A model generated the notes under the pieces. It was not told the origin of the DNA. It searched no databases and saw nothing but the letters and a program-made list of their open reading frames with translations. Below, one piece after another: positions 17,016 through 24,797 of a stretch of DNA of 35,409 bases. A program made the position numbers and the translations under genes. Each line of letters begins with the position of its first letter. Within the stretch, counting starts at the first letter, position 1. The stretch is from Marinifilaceae bacterium (GTDB taxonomy: Bacteria; Bacteroidota; Bacteroidia; Bacteroidales; Marinifilaceae), in the NCBI GenBank assembly GCA_017936285.1, contig JAGBFU010000007.1, positions 1 to 35,409 on the forward strand. Reading direction: 5' to 3'.

Positions 17016-18398
17016 TTACTGACAAGGTCTCTCGGTCGTTATTTCGGCAGGTTGCACCTCTGAATATATATGGTACGAATATGGAAGTATCAAATACTTA
17101 TCCCCATCAGCCGAAGATAAGCGATACATCAACTCACCACAAGATTCCACCTCATCAAAAAACTCATCACAGACAAACTCCTGTCGTACAATATCAAAAA
17201 TCTGCCATCGCCTGTTAATTCTAACTTTACAATATGGTTTTGATGGGGTTAAAATATCAATACTTGTGTAGATTGCCGGCAAAATCTCCTCAAATCTGTC
17301 CCTAAGTCCAATACCATCATTACTCGTCGTAATGAGCAAGCCTCTTTTAGAGTACTCGTATTCGGTAAAATGATAACCTCGTCCGGCATCAATAACAGAA
17401 TATGGATTATATCCAAATGAGAATAGAGGTATAATTACTGCAATCACCACATAAAGAGAAACACTTACTCCAATATTCTTTGTTTGGTTTGCAAAACGCA
17501 TAACCGGAATTGTCACCATTAATAGTGGGGTAATCAATAGAATAATTCGTACCATATCCGTTGTATATTGTGCTATCCACCCAATCACAGAGGCACCGAG
17601 CAGCAATAGTATATCTCCATACTCTATTCTCCTTCCAAAATACCGGTTAACAAGAGCATATAGTGCAACTGTAAATAGTCCAAGAGCAATAATCGCCTTT
17701 TGTTCAATACCAATACCACACAAATAGCATATAGCTAGCATTGTCAGCGTTAGTATGAAAACCTCCTCTCCGCGTGAAAACATATCTTTCACTCTACCCT
17801 TATTGAAAATAAGTGGTATCAACATCAACAAAAATATGGCTATTGCCATTACAACAACTATTCTTGATTCTATATAAGAACAGAAAAATGTAACTCCCAT
17901 AATATAAGCACACAATCCAAAACTTTTCTTTATACTCATAACTCCGGGAGTCAACTGTTTTCTGAATGACTTATACAGGCATATTACCAATGGATATAGT
18001 ATCATCCAAATGCAACTTAACAACCCTATCTCAATTGTGTACCTACTGAACAGTTCAACCAACTGCGGATAGTTGGAAAACTTGATAAGTCCGGTACTAA
18101 AGAACCTGGACCAAAGTGTTACTAGTGTTACCCACGGCTCTACGAACATAACATAGAGTGCCGAATTATCCACAAACAAAAACAGTGTAATCACTGACAA
18201 CATTACGATAGGCGCAATCATCACCTTACTTCCGCGACGTATCAAAAAAGAGATCCACAATCGCAATAAAGGCACAAGCAGAAAAACCAAATTAGCATTC
18301 CACCTAGCAAACATTTCATGTCCTACCAATAAAAACCACACGCAACAGATTGTTACATCGGCAACAAACCCAAATTTCAATTCCTTTGAATTATCCAT
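17016..18398 (-). CDS. Polytopic membrane protein with WG-like tail
   Basis: 460 residues. The first roughly 330 contain about ten hydrophobic segments; the last 125 or so are soluble. The tail includes YCKVRINRRWQIFDIVRQEF followed by VCDEFFDEV, which has the spacing of a WG/KWG beta repeat (a Trp-containing strand, then DxxxxEF...DEV), and a final KYLILPYSYHIY strand. No known transporter or enzyme motif is visible. It stands as a single gene with its own island promoter (B). It could be a sensor whose tail reads or binds something, but I would not go further than a hypothetical membrane protein. Confidence 0.7.
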   Translation of the reverse strand: MDNSKELKFGFVADVTICCVWFLLVGHEMFARWNANLVFLLVPLLRLWISFLIRRGSKVMIAPIVMLSVITLFLFVDNSALYVMFVEPWVTLVTLWSRFFSTGLIKFSNYPQLVELFSRYTIEIGLLSCIWMILYPLVICLYKSFRKQLTPGVMSIKKSFGLCAYIMGVTFFCSYIESRIVVVMAIAIFLLMLIPLIFNKGRVKDMFSRGEEVFILTLTMLAICYLCGIGIEQKAIIALGLFTVALYALVNRYFGRRIEYGDILLLLGASVIGWIAQYTTDMVRIILLITPLLMVTIPVMRFANQTKNIGVSVSLYVVIAVIIPLFSFGYNPYSVIDAGRGYHFTEYEYSKRGLLITTSNDGIGLRDRFEEILPAIYTSIDILTPSKPYCKVRINRRWQIFDIVRQEFVCDEFFDEVESCGELMYRLSSADGDKYLILPYSYHIYSEVQPAEITTERPCQ

Positions 18399-18468
18399 AA
18401 CTCTACTTTTTTAACTGTTTCCTCTCTATGTACTCTCAAATCCGATAAACTCTTATTCGATTCTACTA

Positions 18469-18550
18469 CAAAAGTAAAATCACATTAATCCAAACACAAA
18501 CATTTCAACCCATTCTGTATGAAATGCCCTAATTAATACACGAAATAGTG
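18469..18550 (-). promoter_or_regulatory. Island promoter B with paired operator half-sites
   Basis: Plus-strand order: -7 box CAAAAGTA (18469-18476), 20 bases, CAAA (18497-18500), then half-sites TGTATGAAAT (18516-18525) and TACACGAAAT (18537-18546). Operator start 18511 is again 35 bases from the end of the -7 box. It drives the 460-residue membrane protein, with a leader of about 60 bases. Confidence 0.78.
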
Positions 18551-18791
18551 ATTTTGGCATACATTTAGAAAATCCATATTTTCACCGCGTCTCTTTTGTG
18601 TAATTCAAACACAAAAGTAGGTAGAAAATTTAAACTTTACAACAATTCTGCTTAAAATTTACGCAAACATATTATTCCCCCGCAAAAAACTCCACACCAC
18701 ATTACAACGTAAAATTGCCTGAATCATCACTCTCCAAATATACAGAGTAACAATCCAGGCAAATCTATCTTCGAGGCCGGTATTTTTAGCG
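18551..18791. other. Non-coding stretch between the kinase gene and promoter B
   Basis: Part of a 393-base gap (18399-18791). After the shared tail of promoter B (to about 18582) it is AT-rich with no ORF, and then holds the kinase terminator at 18711-18762. Confidence 0.6.
18711..18762 (-). terminator. Terminator of the kinase gene
   Basis: On the minus strand, TTGCCTG pairs with CAGGCAA (18756-18762 with 18715-18721), and inner ACTCT pairs with AGAGT. TTTT (complement of 18711-18714) follows directly. It lies 30 bases after the kinase stop codon. Confidence 0.7.
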
Positions 18792-20465
18792 TTAGTTCTT
18801 ATCGTTACAGAATGAATCGAACAATGCTTCGGCTATTCCTTTTATTATTTTTTTTCTACGTAAAAAATACTTACGTAATAACCATATAAAAAAAGAGCCG
18901 ATCGGTATCCCTATGAGAATTACAAATGGCAATGGATCATCATTTCCATAAATAATGTGTCCTAAACATATTAATAAGAAAATACTATATGTCAGCATTA
19001 CGATGATCACTATGATATTCACATAAAGATTATTATGGCCACACCATATCACATCTCTTTCTGTTCCGGAAAATCTACTGAAATCCTTGTTATTATACAA
19101 TCGGACAACCAAATTAGGCCATATACAGATGCCTTTTTCTCCTAAATGTTGTTTGTTATATCCGAAATCGGCCAAACAATCTATTAACCAATCGTTTGTA
19201 ATCAAACCTATAGAGGGAACTACAATAGAGTTAGTAAGATTCATTATTGCGACATTTGCTTTATCCCTTATATTAGCAATCTCATCTTTACTATTAATTT
19301 CTAAAATAATTCTCTTATAACATAAATGTAATGCTTCTGCATATTGCTGAGTATGTATAAAACGATTAAACTTGGTGTCAAATTCCCTTTGTGCCATATC
19401 TTGGCGAGGAGCTTCTAATTTATGCTTTCGATCCATAACAAGCTGTATGTGCTCTCCATTGGGATAAGATTCAATATATTGTATACACTCCGCAATGGTA
19501 AAGTCAGCAATATCACTGGCATGTAATTCTTTTAAAGAATTATTGAATGTCAATGAGCCCACAAAATCGGTAACCTCACCATATTGTGAACTGTCCGATG
19601 AGTTACTGTCACCATCCAAGAGGGCTAAAAATTCTTCTATACTCTGGGGACGGTCCTTGCGACGAGGTTGCATAGCACACTCCACAACTCGACGTGTCGC
19701 AGCTGAAACCTGAGTTGGTAGCACAGGTATACCCTCGTTCAAAACTATACTTGCCTTTGGAGGTCTTTCACCACATAGCAAACAATATAATGTAGCTCCC
19801 AAAGAATAAATATCCGTTGAGGCCGAGAATGATGCCACTCCTCCGCATTCATATTGCTCAGTTGGAGCATAACCATCACTTATTCCAACAGGGGTACTAC
19901 TGGTTTGCCCTCCGCTTACATCATCGTAATGTTTCGAAATTCCAAAATCTATCAGCACAACATCACTACTATTGCGAAAAAGCACATTACTCGGTTTAAT
20001 ATCCAAATGCAAAATTCTTTTGCTGTGTATGTAGGAAAGTGCATCACACAATTGGCGAATATATAGAATTGCCTCAGGCTCAGAATACCCGGTTTTAGGC
20101 ATTCGCTCCATAAGCGAACCATTGCACAAATACTCCATTACGTAATAGGCTGTTCCATTCTCTTCAAATATATCATAAATTCGAATTATATGGCTATTGT
20201 CCACTTCTGCAATAGTTTGAGCCTCTTTAATGAATTTAGTCTTAAACCTGGTAACTAACTCTTTGCTTCCAATTGATGGAACACTTACATACGAAGTATG
20301 AGAATCTCTATTGCAGATATCCTTCATAAAGAACTCTTTTATTGCCACTTTACGATTCAATCCTACCTGCAAAGCCAGATATGTTATTCCAAAACCGCCC
20401 TGGCCCAATACCTTCTCTATCCTATATTTACCACACTGAAGTTGGCTACCAATCGATAAATGCAT
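18792..20465 (-). CDS. Ser/Thr protein kinase with C-terminal membrane hairpin
   Basis: 557 residues. The eukaryote-like kinase domain is at about 14-275: glycine loop GQGGFG (21-26), Lys43 in AIKE, Glu81, catalytic HLDIKPSN (Asp155, Asn160), DFG (173-175), and APTEQ where eukaryotic kinases have APE. The HRD Arg is Leu, so it is a non-RD kinase. A helical linker follows, then two hydrophobic segments (about 483-505 and 514-531) and a basic tail, which probably place the kinase on the inner membrane face. It has its own promoter box and a leader with a strong hairpin, and lacks the island operator. It presumably phosphorylates the FHA-bound proteins of the island (inference). Confidence 0.9.
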   Translation of the reverse strand: MHLSIGSQLQCGKYRIEKVLGQGGFGITYLALQVGLNRKVAIKEFFMKDICNRDSHTSYVSVPSIGSKELVTRFKTKFIKEAQTIAEVDNSHIIRIYDIFEENGTAYYVMEYLCNGSLMERMPKTGYSEPEAILYIRQLCDALSYIHSKRILHLDIKPSNVLFRNSSDVVLIDFGISKHYDDVSGGQTSSTPVGISDGYAPTEQYECGGVASFSASTDIYSLGATLYCLLCGERPPKASIVLNEGIPVLPTQVSAATRRVVECAMQPRRKDRPQSIEEFLALLDGDSNSSDSSQYGEVTDFVGSLTFNNSLKELHASDIADFTIAECIQYIESYPNGEHIQLVMDRKHKLEAPRQDMAQREFDTKFNRFIHTQQYAEALHLCYKRIILEINSKDEIANIRDKANVAIMNLTNSIVVPSIGLITNDWLIDCLADFGYNKQHLGEKGICIWPNLVVRLYNNKDFSRFSGTERDVIWCGHNNLYVNIIVIIVMLTYSIFLLICLGHIIYGNDDPLPFVILIGIPIGSFFIWLLRKYFLRRKKIIKGIAEALFDSFCNDKN

Positions 20466-20517
20466 AATGTTGTTTATTGTATGTTATTCTCTTTCGTTTA
20501 TCAGTTTTCAAAAAACT

Positions 20518-20542
20518 GTTCCTCTCTACATAAGAGAGGAAC
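20518..20542 (-). repeat. Palindromic hairpin, copy 1, at the 5' end of the kinase transcript
   Basis: GTTCCTCTCT, five bases, AGAGAGGAAC: a perfect 10-bp stem. The predicted start site (about 20543) is immediately next to it, so the kinase mRNA would begin with this hairpin. AGTTTTTT follows on the minus strand, so it could also act as an attenuator. Confidence 0.7.
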
Positions 20543-20549
20543 TACCATA

Positions 20550-20557
20550 CAAATGTA
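20550..20557 (-). promoter_or_regulatory. Promoter -7 box for the membrane-hairpin kinase
   Basis: The minus strand reads TACATTTG (TAnnTTTG). No TTTG lies 20 bases upstream and no island half-sites are present at the conserved position, so this promoter differs from the five island promoters. Confidence 0.45.
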
Positions 20558-20688
20558 ATAGAAAATTGTACAAGAATTGATATTTATTAGATAAATTTCT
20601 TAATCTCAGTATTAATTTTTTACATCATTGATGTTTAATATTTTTTCTGTTTTCTATATATCATTGATTATCCTTTTGTTACTTAATT

Positions 20689-20713
20689 GTTCCTCTCTTA
20701 CATAGAGAGGAAC
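20689..20713. repeat. Palindromic hairpin, copy 2
   Basis: The same 10-bp arms as the copy at 20518-20542, with the five-base loop TACAT instead of ACATA. The two copies are about 170 bases apart. There is no transposase between them. Confidence 0.7.
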
Positions 20714-20891
20714 TTTTGCAATAAAAAGTCAATGATAGTCAATAAAATCATTTATTGTATATTATTTTCAATATTTAGTATTTTATTATATTTTTTCGTA
20801 TTTAATCATCATAATTACTGATTCTATTATTATTGCCTTATTACAATTACTAAATAGGAACAATTTTCAAATATCCTGGTTTTAAACATAA

Positions 20892-20926
20892 TAACCCCCA
20901 AGAGTTTTTGCAACTCTTGGGGGTTA
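20892..20926 (-). terminator. Terminator of the DUF805-kinase-LytTR-FHA operon
   Basis: 15-bp perfect stem TAACCCCCAAGAGTT (20892-20906) with its complement (20912-20926), loop TTTGC. It lies 26 bases after the FHA gene stop. The U-tract on the minus strand is interrupted (TATGTTTAAA). Confidence 0.75.
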
Positions 20927-20952
20927 CATTACATAGAATATACTATAATCAA

Positions 20953-21726
20953 TTAATCCTCTTTGTGCTTTAATTTGGCACCACAAAATGGACATTTTTC
21001 ACGTTGTTTGATCGATGCGTATGGTACCATACCTGCAAAATGAGGACAACATGGATATAAATAATTTTTTTCCATCCATTTGTTTAATGTTTCTTGTTCT
21101 TCAATAGTTTTATCTCTAAAACTCATATAAAGACACACAATAAATACTATAGCTCCAATTACTCCACAAATCTCTCTAACATACGGGAATGGTAAAATGA
21201 AAGCTAATATAGTTCCTAGCATACCAAAAGCTATACCCAATAGACGTATATTATTGATTTTTCTCTGACGAATTCTCATCATCAGAGTCTTTGAGTGATA
21301 CTCATCCCATATTGCAGCCATTGGAGTTGTGTCATATTCCTTTCCAGGCTCAGGACCACCAGAGGCACCTACAAGTTTATCAGCAATTTCCAGAGTCTTA
21401 TTGATATCTAAAACAAACTCATCACGACCCAGCATAATAGTATCATCACTCTTGATTGCCTTCTCAACTATTGAAACACCATTGACCCTGGTTATATTAG
21501 CATCAACCATATTTGTCACAACCATTGAACCATTGGCATCAATTGTGATTTTACAATGTGCCTTCTTTTCATTAGGCTTCCATCTACTCACACTACCAGG
21601 AACCGAGCCAACAGCCCCAATTGCAGCCACCTTTAAAGCATTACCATCAGTAACTGCAATCATCAACTTGCTTCCACTATCTGAACGCCCTACGTATATT
21701 GTTCTATTATGTAACTTCTTATTCAT
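20953..21726 (-). CDS. FHA-domain membrane protein with zinc ribbon
   Basis: 257 residues from the ATG at 21726; the longer frame starts with TTG. An FHA-like domain covers about 10-115. Recognisable parts are YVGRSDSGS, KAHCKITI in the place of the usual SxxH, TRVNG in the N-x-x-x-VNG loop, and SDDTIMLGRDEFVLD. Two hydrophobic segments follow (about 160-200), then a C-terminal cysteine pattern CCPHF ... CPFCGAKLKH, probably a zinc ribbon. FHA domains bind phosphothreonine. It follows the LytTR gene by about 50 bases and ends the operon with the FGE-fused kinase, so it is a likely reader of that kinase's products. The FHA call rests on pattern, and the phosphopeptide-contact residues are less canonical than in the second FHA protein. 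Confidence 0.75.
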   Translation of the reverse strand: MNKKLHNRTIYVGRSDSGSKLMIAVTDGNALKVAAIGAVGSVPGSVSRWKPNEKKAHCKITIDANGSMVVTNMVDANITRVNGVSIVEKAIKSDDTIMLGRDEFVLDINKTLEIADKLVGASGGPEPGKEYDTTPMAAIWDEYHSKTLMMRIRQRKINNIRLLGIAFGMLGTILAFILPFPYVREICGVIGAIVFIVCLYMSFRDKTIEEQETLNKWMEKNYLYPCCPHFAGMVPYASIKQREKCPFCGAKLKHKED

Positions 21727-21779
21727 AACCGATACAAACAATCTATCCTCTTTTCAAGAAATTCTACTATCTTGCTAAA

Positions 21780-22157
21780 TTAATTTTCGCCAGAACCGGC
21801 CGGAGTTTTAACATATAACTCCTTTAATTTTTTTAATGCCTCTTTTGAGACCTCTAACTGATACGCAAAATTCTCTCCATCACTCAATATTAATCTTTGA
21901 CGAAGAATACTAATCTGGTACACATATGTATGATTTATAATGTACTTTTTACCCACACGGATAAATATAGAGGCTTGCTCTTTCAAACTCTCCGAAAGCA
22001 CCTGTTGCATTTGAGTCAGATTCATACATACAACTCCCTTGAGTTTGTTGGCTAGGATTATATTTGTATAGTTACCATCCGCCTCAAAATAGGCAATCTT
22101 ACTTATATCGATTCTTAAAAACTCATCACGCGAGTTCAAATGCAAATATCTCTTCAT
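21780..22157 (-). CDS. Orphan LytTR DNA-binding protein
   Basis: 125 residues, essentially only a LytTR domain. Hallmarks are IAYFEADGNYTNIIL, the central MTQMQ..L region, FIRVGKKYIINHTYVYQI (the family's RvHrSyiVN..yI motif) and a final strand pair. There is no receiver domain, so it is not a normal two-component response regulator; control could come from phosphorylation by the adjacent kinase or from its level (inference). I chose the ATG at 22157; the longer frame starts with GTG. LytTR proteins bind pairs of short direct repeats about 21 bp apart, exactly the pattern in the five island promoters. It lies between the FGE-fused kinase and an FHA gene, under promoter C, so it may regulate itself. 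Confidence 0.88.
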   Translation of the reverse strand: MKRYLHLNSRDEFLRIDISKIAYFEADGNYTNIILANKLKGVVCMNLTQMQQVLSESLKEQASIFIRVGKKYIINHTYVYQISILRQRLILSDGENFAYQLEVSKEALKKLKELYVKTPAGSGEN

Positions 22158-22186
22158 ATCTTCTATTTTATTTACCACACAAATTA

Positions 22187-23926
22187 CTATAGTGCTAATC
22201 TCAAACCCAAATAGTTAAATTTTACATTACTCTTGTAATAATTCCTACATGAAACTCTATGTGTTCTTGCCGGAGAGCACCAACATCCTCCTCGACATAC
22301 CCGCAACAATCCCTTTTTAGGACCGGAAGGATTTACTGCATTTTTGGGATAAGTATCATAAGCATCATAGCACCACTCCAATACATTTCCACTCATATCA
22401 TACAGTCCCAACACATTAGGAGCCTTTAATCCTACTCTGTGTGTCGTGTTATTACTATTTGTATCATTCCAAGAGACCGCATCAATATCCATACTACCAC
22501 TATAAATATTGGTAGAGCGTTTATTACCTCCTCGAGCAGCATATTCCCACTCAGACTCTGTAGGTAAACGGAATAAAATACCTGTAATTTCATTCAATCT
22601 TTGCAAAAACACTTTACAATCTTCGTATGAAACCTGCTCAACGGGTAAAAGAGGATCTTTAAAGAACGAAGGGTTACTTCCCATAACTGCCTCCCACAAC
22701 TCCTGAGTTACCTGATATCTGCAAATACCGAAATCAGACAGTTTTACAACATGTTCTGTCTCATCACTATATGCACCAACCATATTGGATCCCATCGTAA
22801 AAATTCCACCTTGTATCAGTACCATAGCCTCGATATATTTAGATATCGTCTTTACCCTATTCTTAGAAATTCCATTACACCATTTGATATCCAAACCATT
22901 GATATTCGTCGGGAAGGTATATGGAGAATCTATTATTTCCGTACCCTCTAAAACATCTTCATCATCCGTTTCTGTTTTATCTACATACTGAGACTCATAT
23001 CGCTTAGTTCCTCCACTCATCGTGTCGAAGTTTGAGAAAACAGCAATAAATTCAGAAACAGTCTGATAACGTTTTTTCTTCATCGGTTCCATAGCCTTCT
23101 CTATAGATTGAGTTACCTCAGTCGAAGTTCCTGATAGTGCAATAAACTCATCAAACGGAAATCCTTCATTCAAAATAGAGGCTGCAAGAGGAGGTTTTTT
23201 ACCTGTCAACATTTTAAAAATTGTACCTCCCAAAGCATATACATCCATTGTAACAGGGGCTGAACCAGAATAGCTGTAATTACTCTGCTCCAATGGTGCA
23301 TAACCGGGAGTGCCTCCTCCGATTGTTGTACTTGACTCGGGCACTCCGTTGACATTAAAACTCTTTGATAAACCAAAGTCAATAAGAGCTATGTCGCCAT
23401 TTTGACGCATCATAACATTCGCAGGCTTAAGATCCAGATGATAGAATCCTAAAGAGTGCATATACGATAACGCAGCTCCTATCTCTTGGGCAATAGATAT
23501 TGTTTTCTGAAGTGACAATCTTTGATTTTTATATATCAATTCATCTAACGAGCCTCCCGCACAATACTCCATTGAATAGTAGATTGTATTGTTTGCTTCA
23601 AAGAGTTCTATAACCTTTACTATGTTTTTATGCTGTAGTTTACTTAAGTTTCTTGCCTCCTTTTCAAACTTCTTTTTATAATCAATGAAAAGACCGGCTT
23701 GACTTCCGAATGTAACAGACGCACCATTTCTACCGTTTACATCTCTCATGTAAAACTCTTTAATAGCAACATAAACATTACTATCAACAGTTCCCAAAGC
23801 ACCTTTAATTTTCAACGATGCCAGATATGTAATGCCAAAGCTACCTTGCCCTAACACTCGTTCTACACGATAATCGTACGCAGCACCATGAAGTATCGCC
23901 CCTACTCTTAAAGTATTCAATTCCAT
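22187..23926 (-). CDS. Ser/Thr kinase fused to an FGE/SUMF1-type domain
   Basis: 579 residues. Kinase domain at about 20-300: GQGSFG (26-31), Lys56 in AIKE, Glu90, HLDLKPAN (Asp165, Asn170), DFG (183-185), PGYAPLEQ. As in the other kinase, HRD is replaced by HLD. An acidic linker (about 310-335) leads to a formylglycine-generating-enzyme-like domain (367-579): MVLIQGGIFTMGS, PVEQVSYEDC, RLPTESEWEYAARGG, GLYDMSGNVLEWCYD and a Cys-rich RVCRGGCWCSPAR. No membrane segment is seen. The FGE fold also serves as a ligand-binding module (C-type-lectin-like), so real formylglycine activity is not implied; I could not align the two catalytic cysteines with confidence. Second gene of the operon. Confidence 0.9.
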   Translation of the reverse strand: MELNTLRVGAILHGAAYDYRVERVLGQGSFGITYLASLKIKGALGTVDSNVYVAIKEFYMRDVNGRNGASVTFGSQAGLFIDYKKKFEKEARNLSKLQHKNIVKVIELFEANNTIYYSMEYCAGGSLDELIYKNQRLSLQKTISIAQEIGAALSYMHSLGFYHLDLKPANVMMRQNGDIALIDFGLSKSFNVNGVPESSTTIGGGTPGYAPLEQSNYSYSGSAPVTMDVYALGGTIFKMLTGKKPPLAASILNEGFPFDEFIALSGTSTEVTQSIEKAMEPMKKKRYQTVSEFIAVFSNFDTMSGGTKRYESQYVDKTETDDEDVLEGTEIIDSPYTFPTNINGLDIKWCNGISKNRVKTISKYIEAMVLIQGGIFTMGSNMVGAYSDETEHVVKLSDFGICRYQVTQELWEAVMGSNPSFFKDPLLPVEQVSYEDCKVFLQRLNEITGILFRLPTESEWEYAARGGNKRSTNIYSGSMDIDAVSWNDTNSNNTTHRVGLKAPNVLGLYDMSGNVLEWCYDAYDTYPKNAVNPSGPKKGLLRVCRGGCWCSPARTHRVSCRNYYKSNVKFNYLGLRLAL

Positions 23927-23954
23927 AAAAACTGTTTATAAAGCTATTTTCTAT

Positions 23955-23990
23955 GAGAAGTTGCCTAACTTTCAAGTTAGACAACCTCTC
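23955..23990 (-). terminator. Intercistronic hairpin between the DUF805 and FGE-kinase genes
   Basis: Two 17-base arms around a short loop. As minus-strand RNA, all positions pair if two G-U wobbles are allowed; on the plus strand those two become A-C mismatches. That points to a minus-strand RNA structure. No U-tract follows, so partial termination or mRNA processing is more likely than full termination. Confidence 0.6.
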
Positions 23991-24008
23991 TTAAAATTAA
24001 ATAAATTC

Positions 24009-24428
24009 TTAATATTTTGGTGATGGGCCATACTCATTCTCTTCAATCTGTGAATCTTTAACCAATAAGACCAAGAGAATAATTGCGCCTACATAGGGGA
24101 TTACATTAATCCAATACCACCAACCACTCTTACCTATATCGTGTAAACGTCTTACTGTCACACAGATACCAGGAACCCATAGCACCAAGCCGACAAGCAT
24201 GAAGATAACTATTGATGCAAAATAGGCATCTGTATTATAACCTCCATCTGAAACCAACACTGAGGTAAAACCCATTATAAAGCCATAAATAGATGCCAAT
24301 ACTTGGAACCACCAATACTCTGAACGACGAGCTCTACCTTTAAAAGTGAAAGTTTTAAAACACTTTTTAACTGCCTCGCCAAATGACAATTGTGGCTTAG
24401 CATACTGAATGTAATTGTTTTGTTGCAT
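24009..24428 (-). CDS. DUF805 membrane protein
   Basis: 139 residues. The N-terminus carries the family signature (SFGEAVKKCF, FKGRARRSEYWW). About four membrane segments follow, and the VRRLHDIGKSGWWYW motif is complete. DUF805 proteins are common small inner-membrane proteins without known function. Here it is the first gene under island promoter C, followed by the FGE-fused kinase, the LytTR gene and the FHA gene. A long leader of about 180 bases precedes it. Confidence 0.9.
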   Translation of the reverse strand: MQQNNYIQYAKPQLSFGEAVKKCFKTFTFKGRARRSEYWWFQVLASIYGFIMGFTSVLVSDGGYNTDAYFASIVIFMLVGLVLWVPGICVTVRRLHDIGKSGWWYWINVIPYVGAIILLVLLVKDSQIEENEYGPSPKY

Positions 24429-24618
24429 AACTGTTTGTATTTATTTGTTAATTACTAATTTTCATCTCTCAAACATGACTACTTGAGTATATTTGCAAAA
24501 ATAATAACATTTTTCTCAAACGTTACACTTTTACACTTATATTTTTAAACTTTAACAATATTGTCAGTTACACACGCACCACATAATGGTATAACCAACA
24601 ATCTTTAATTTTCGTATA

Positions 24619-24700
24619 CAAAAGTAAAAACATGAAAATTCAATAACAAACTTTTCTCTTCATTTTGTACGAAATACCCGGATTATTACATGAAATAAAA
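24619..24700 (-). promoter_or_regulatory. Island promoter C with paired operator half-sites
   Basis: Plus-strand order: -7 box CAAAAGTA (24619-24626), 20 bases, CAAA (24647-24650), half-sites TGTACGAAAT (24666-24675) and TACATGAAAT (24687-24696). The operator starts at 24661, 35 bases from the end of the -7 box. It drives DUF805, the FGE-fused kinase, LytTR and FHA, so the probable regulator lies in its own target operon. Confidence 0.78.
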
Positions 24701-24719
24701 AGGAATGAGGAATAACTTG

Positions 24720-24762
24720 AAGTGCCCCTAAAAGTTTTTTGTCCAAACTTTTAGGGGCACTT
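24720..24762 (-). terminator. Terminator of the Ca2+ pump gene
   Basis: Perfect 18-bp stem: AAGTGCCCCTAAAAGTTT (24720-24737) with its complement (24745-24762), seven-base loop. It lies 36 bases after the pump stop and next to promoter C. The U-tract on the minus strand is poor. Confidence 0.7.
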
Positions 24763-24797
24763 AACTCATAACTAATTAATTCCAAACAGATAGTGTC

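Larger units (their letters stand above)
20466..20952. other. AT-rich leader and spacer between kinase and FHA genes
   Basis: 487 bases with no credible ORF. Contents: a small inverted repeat CAGTTTT-CAA-AAAACTG (20502-20518), twin hairpins at 20518-20542 and 20689-20713, a promoter box at 20550-20557 and the FHA-gene terminator at 20892-20926. Base composition between these is strongly AT. Confidence 0.6.
24429..24797. other. Intergenic region between the Ca2+ pump and DUF805 genes
   Basis: 369 bases without an ORF. It contains the DUF805 leader, promoter C (24619-24700) and the pump terminator (24720-24762). Nothing else is recognised. Confidence 0.6.

Noticed and set aside
20518..20713. 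Insertion-sequence or MITE ends
   Set aside because: Each copy is a palindrome in itself, the segment between is about 145 bases without ORF, and no target-site duplication is visible.
22158..22178. GTG start adding seven residues to the LytTR protein
   Set aside because: The ATG at 22157 lies right before the domain; the GTG would begin eight bases from the kinase stop with no ribosome binding site.
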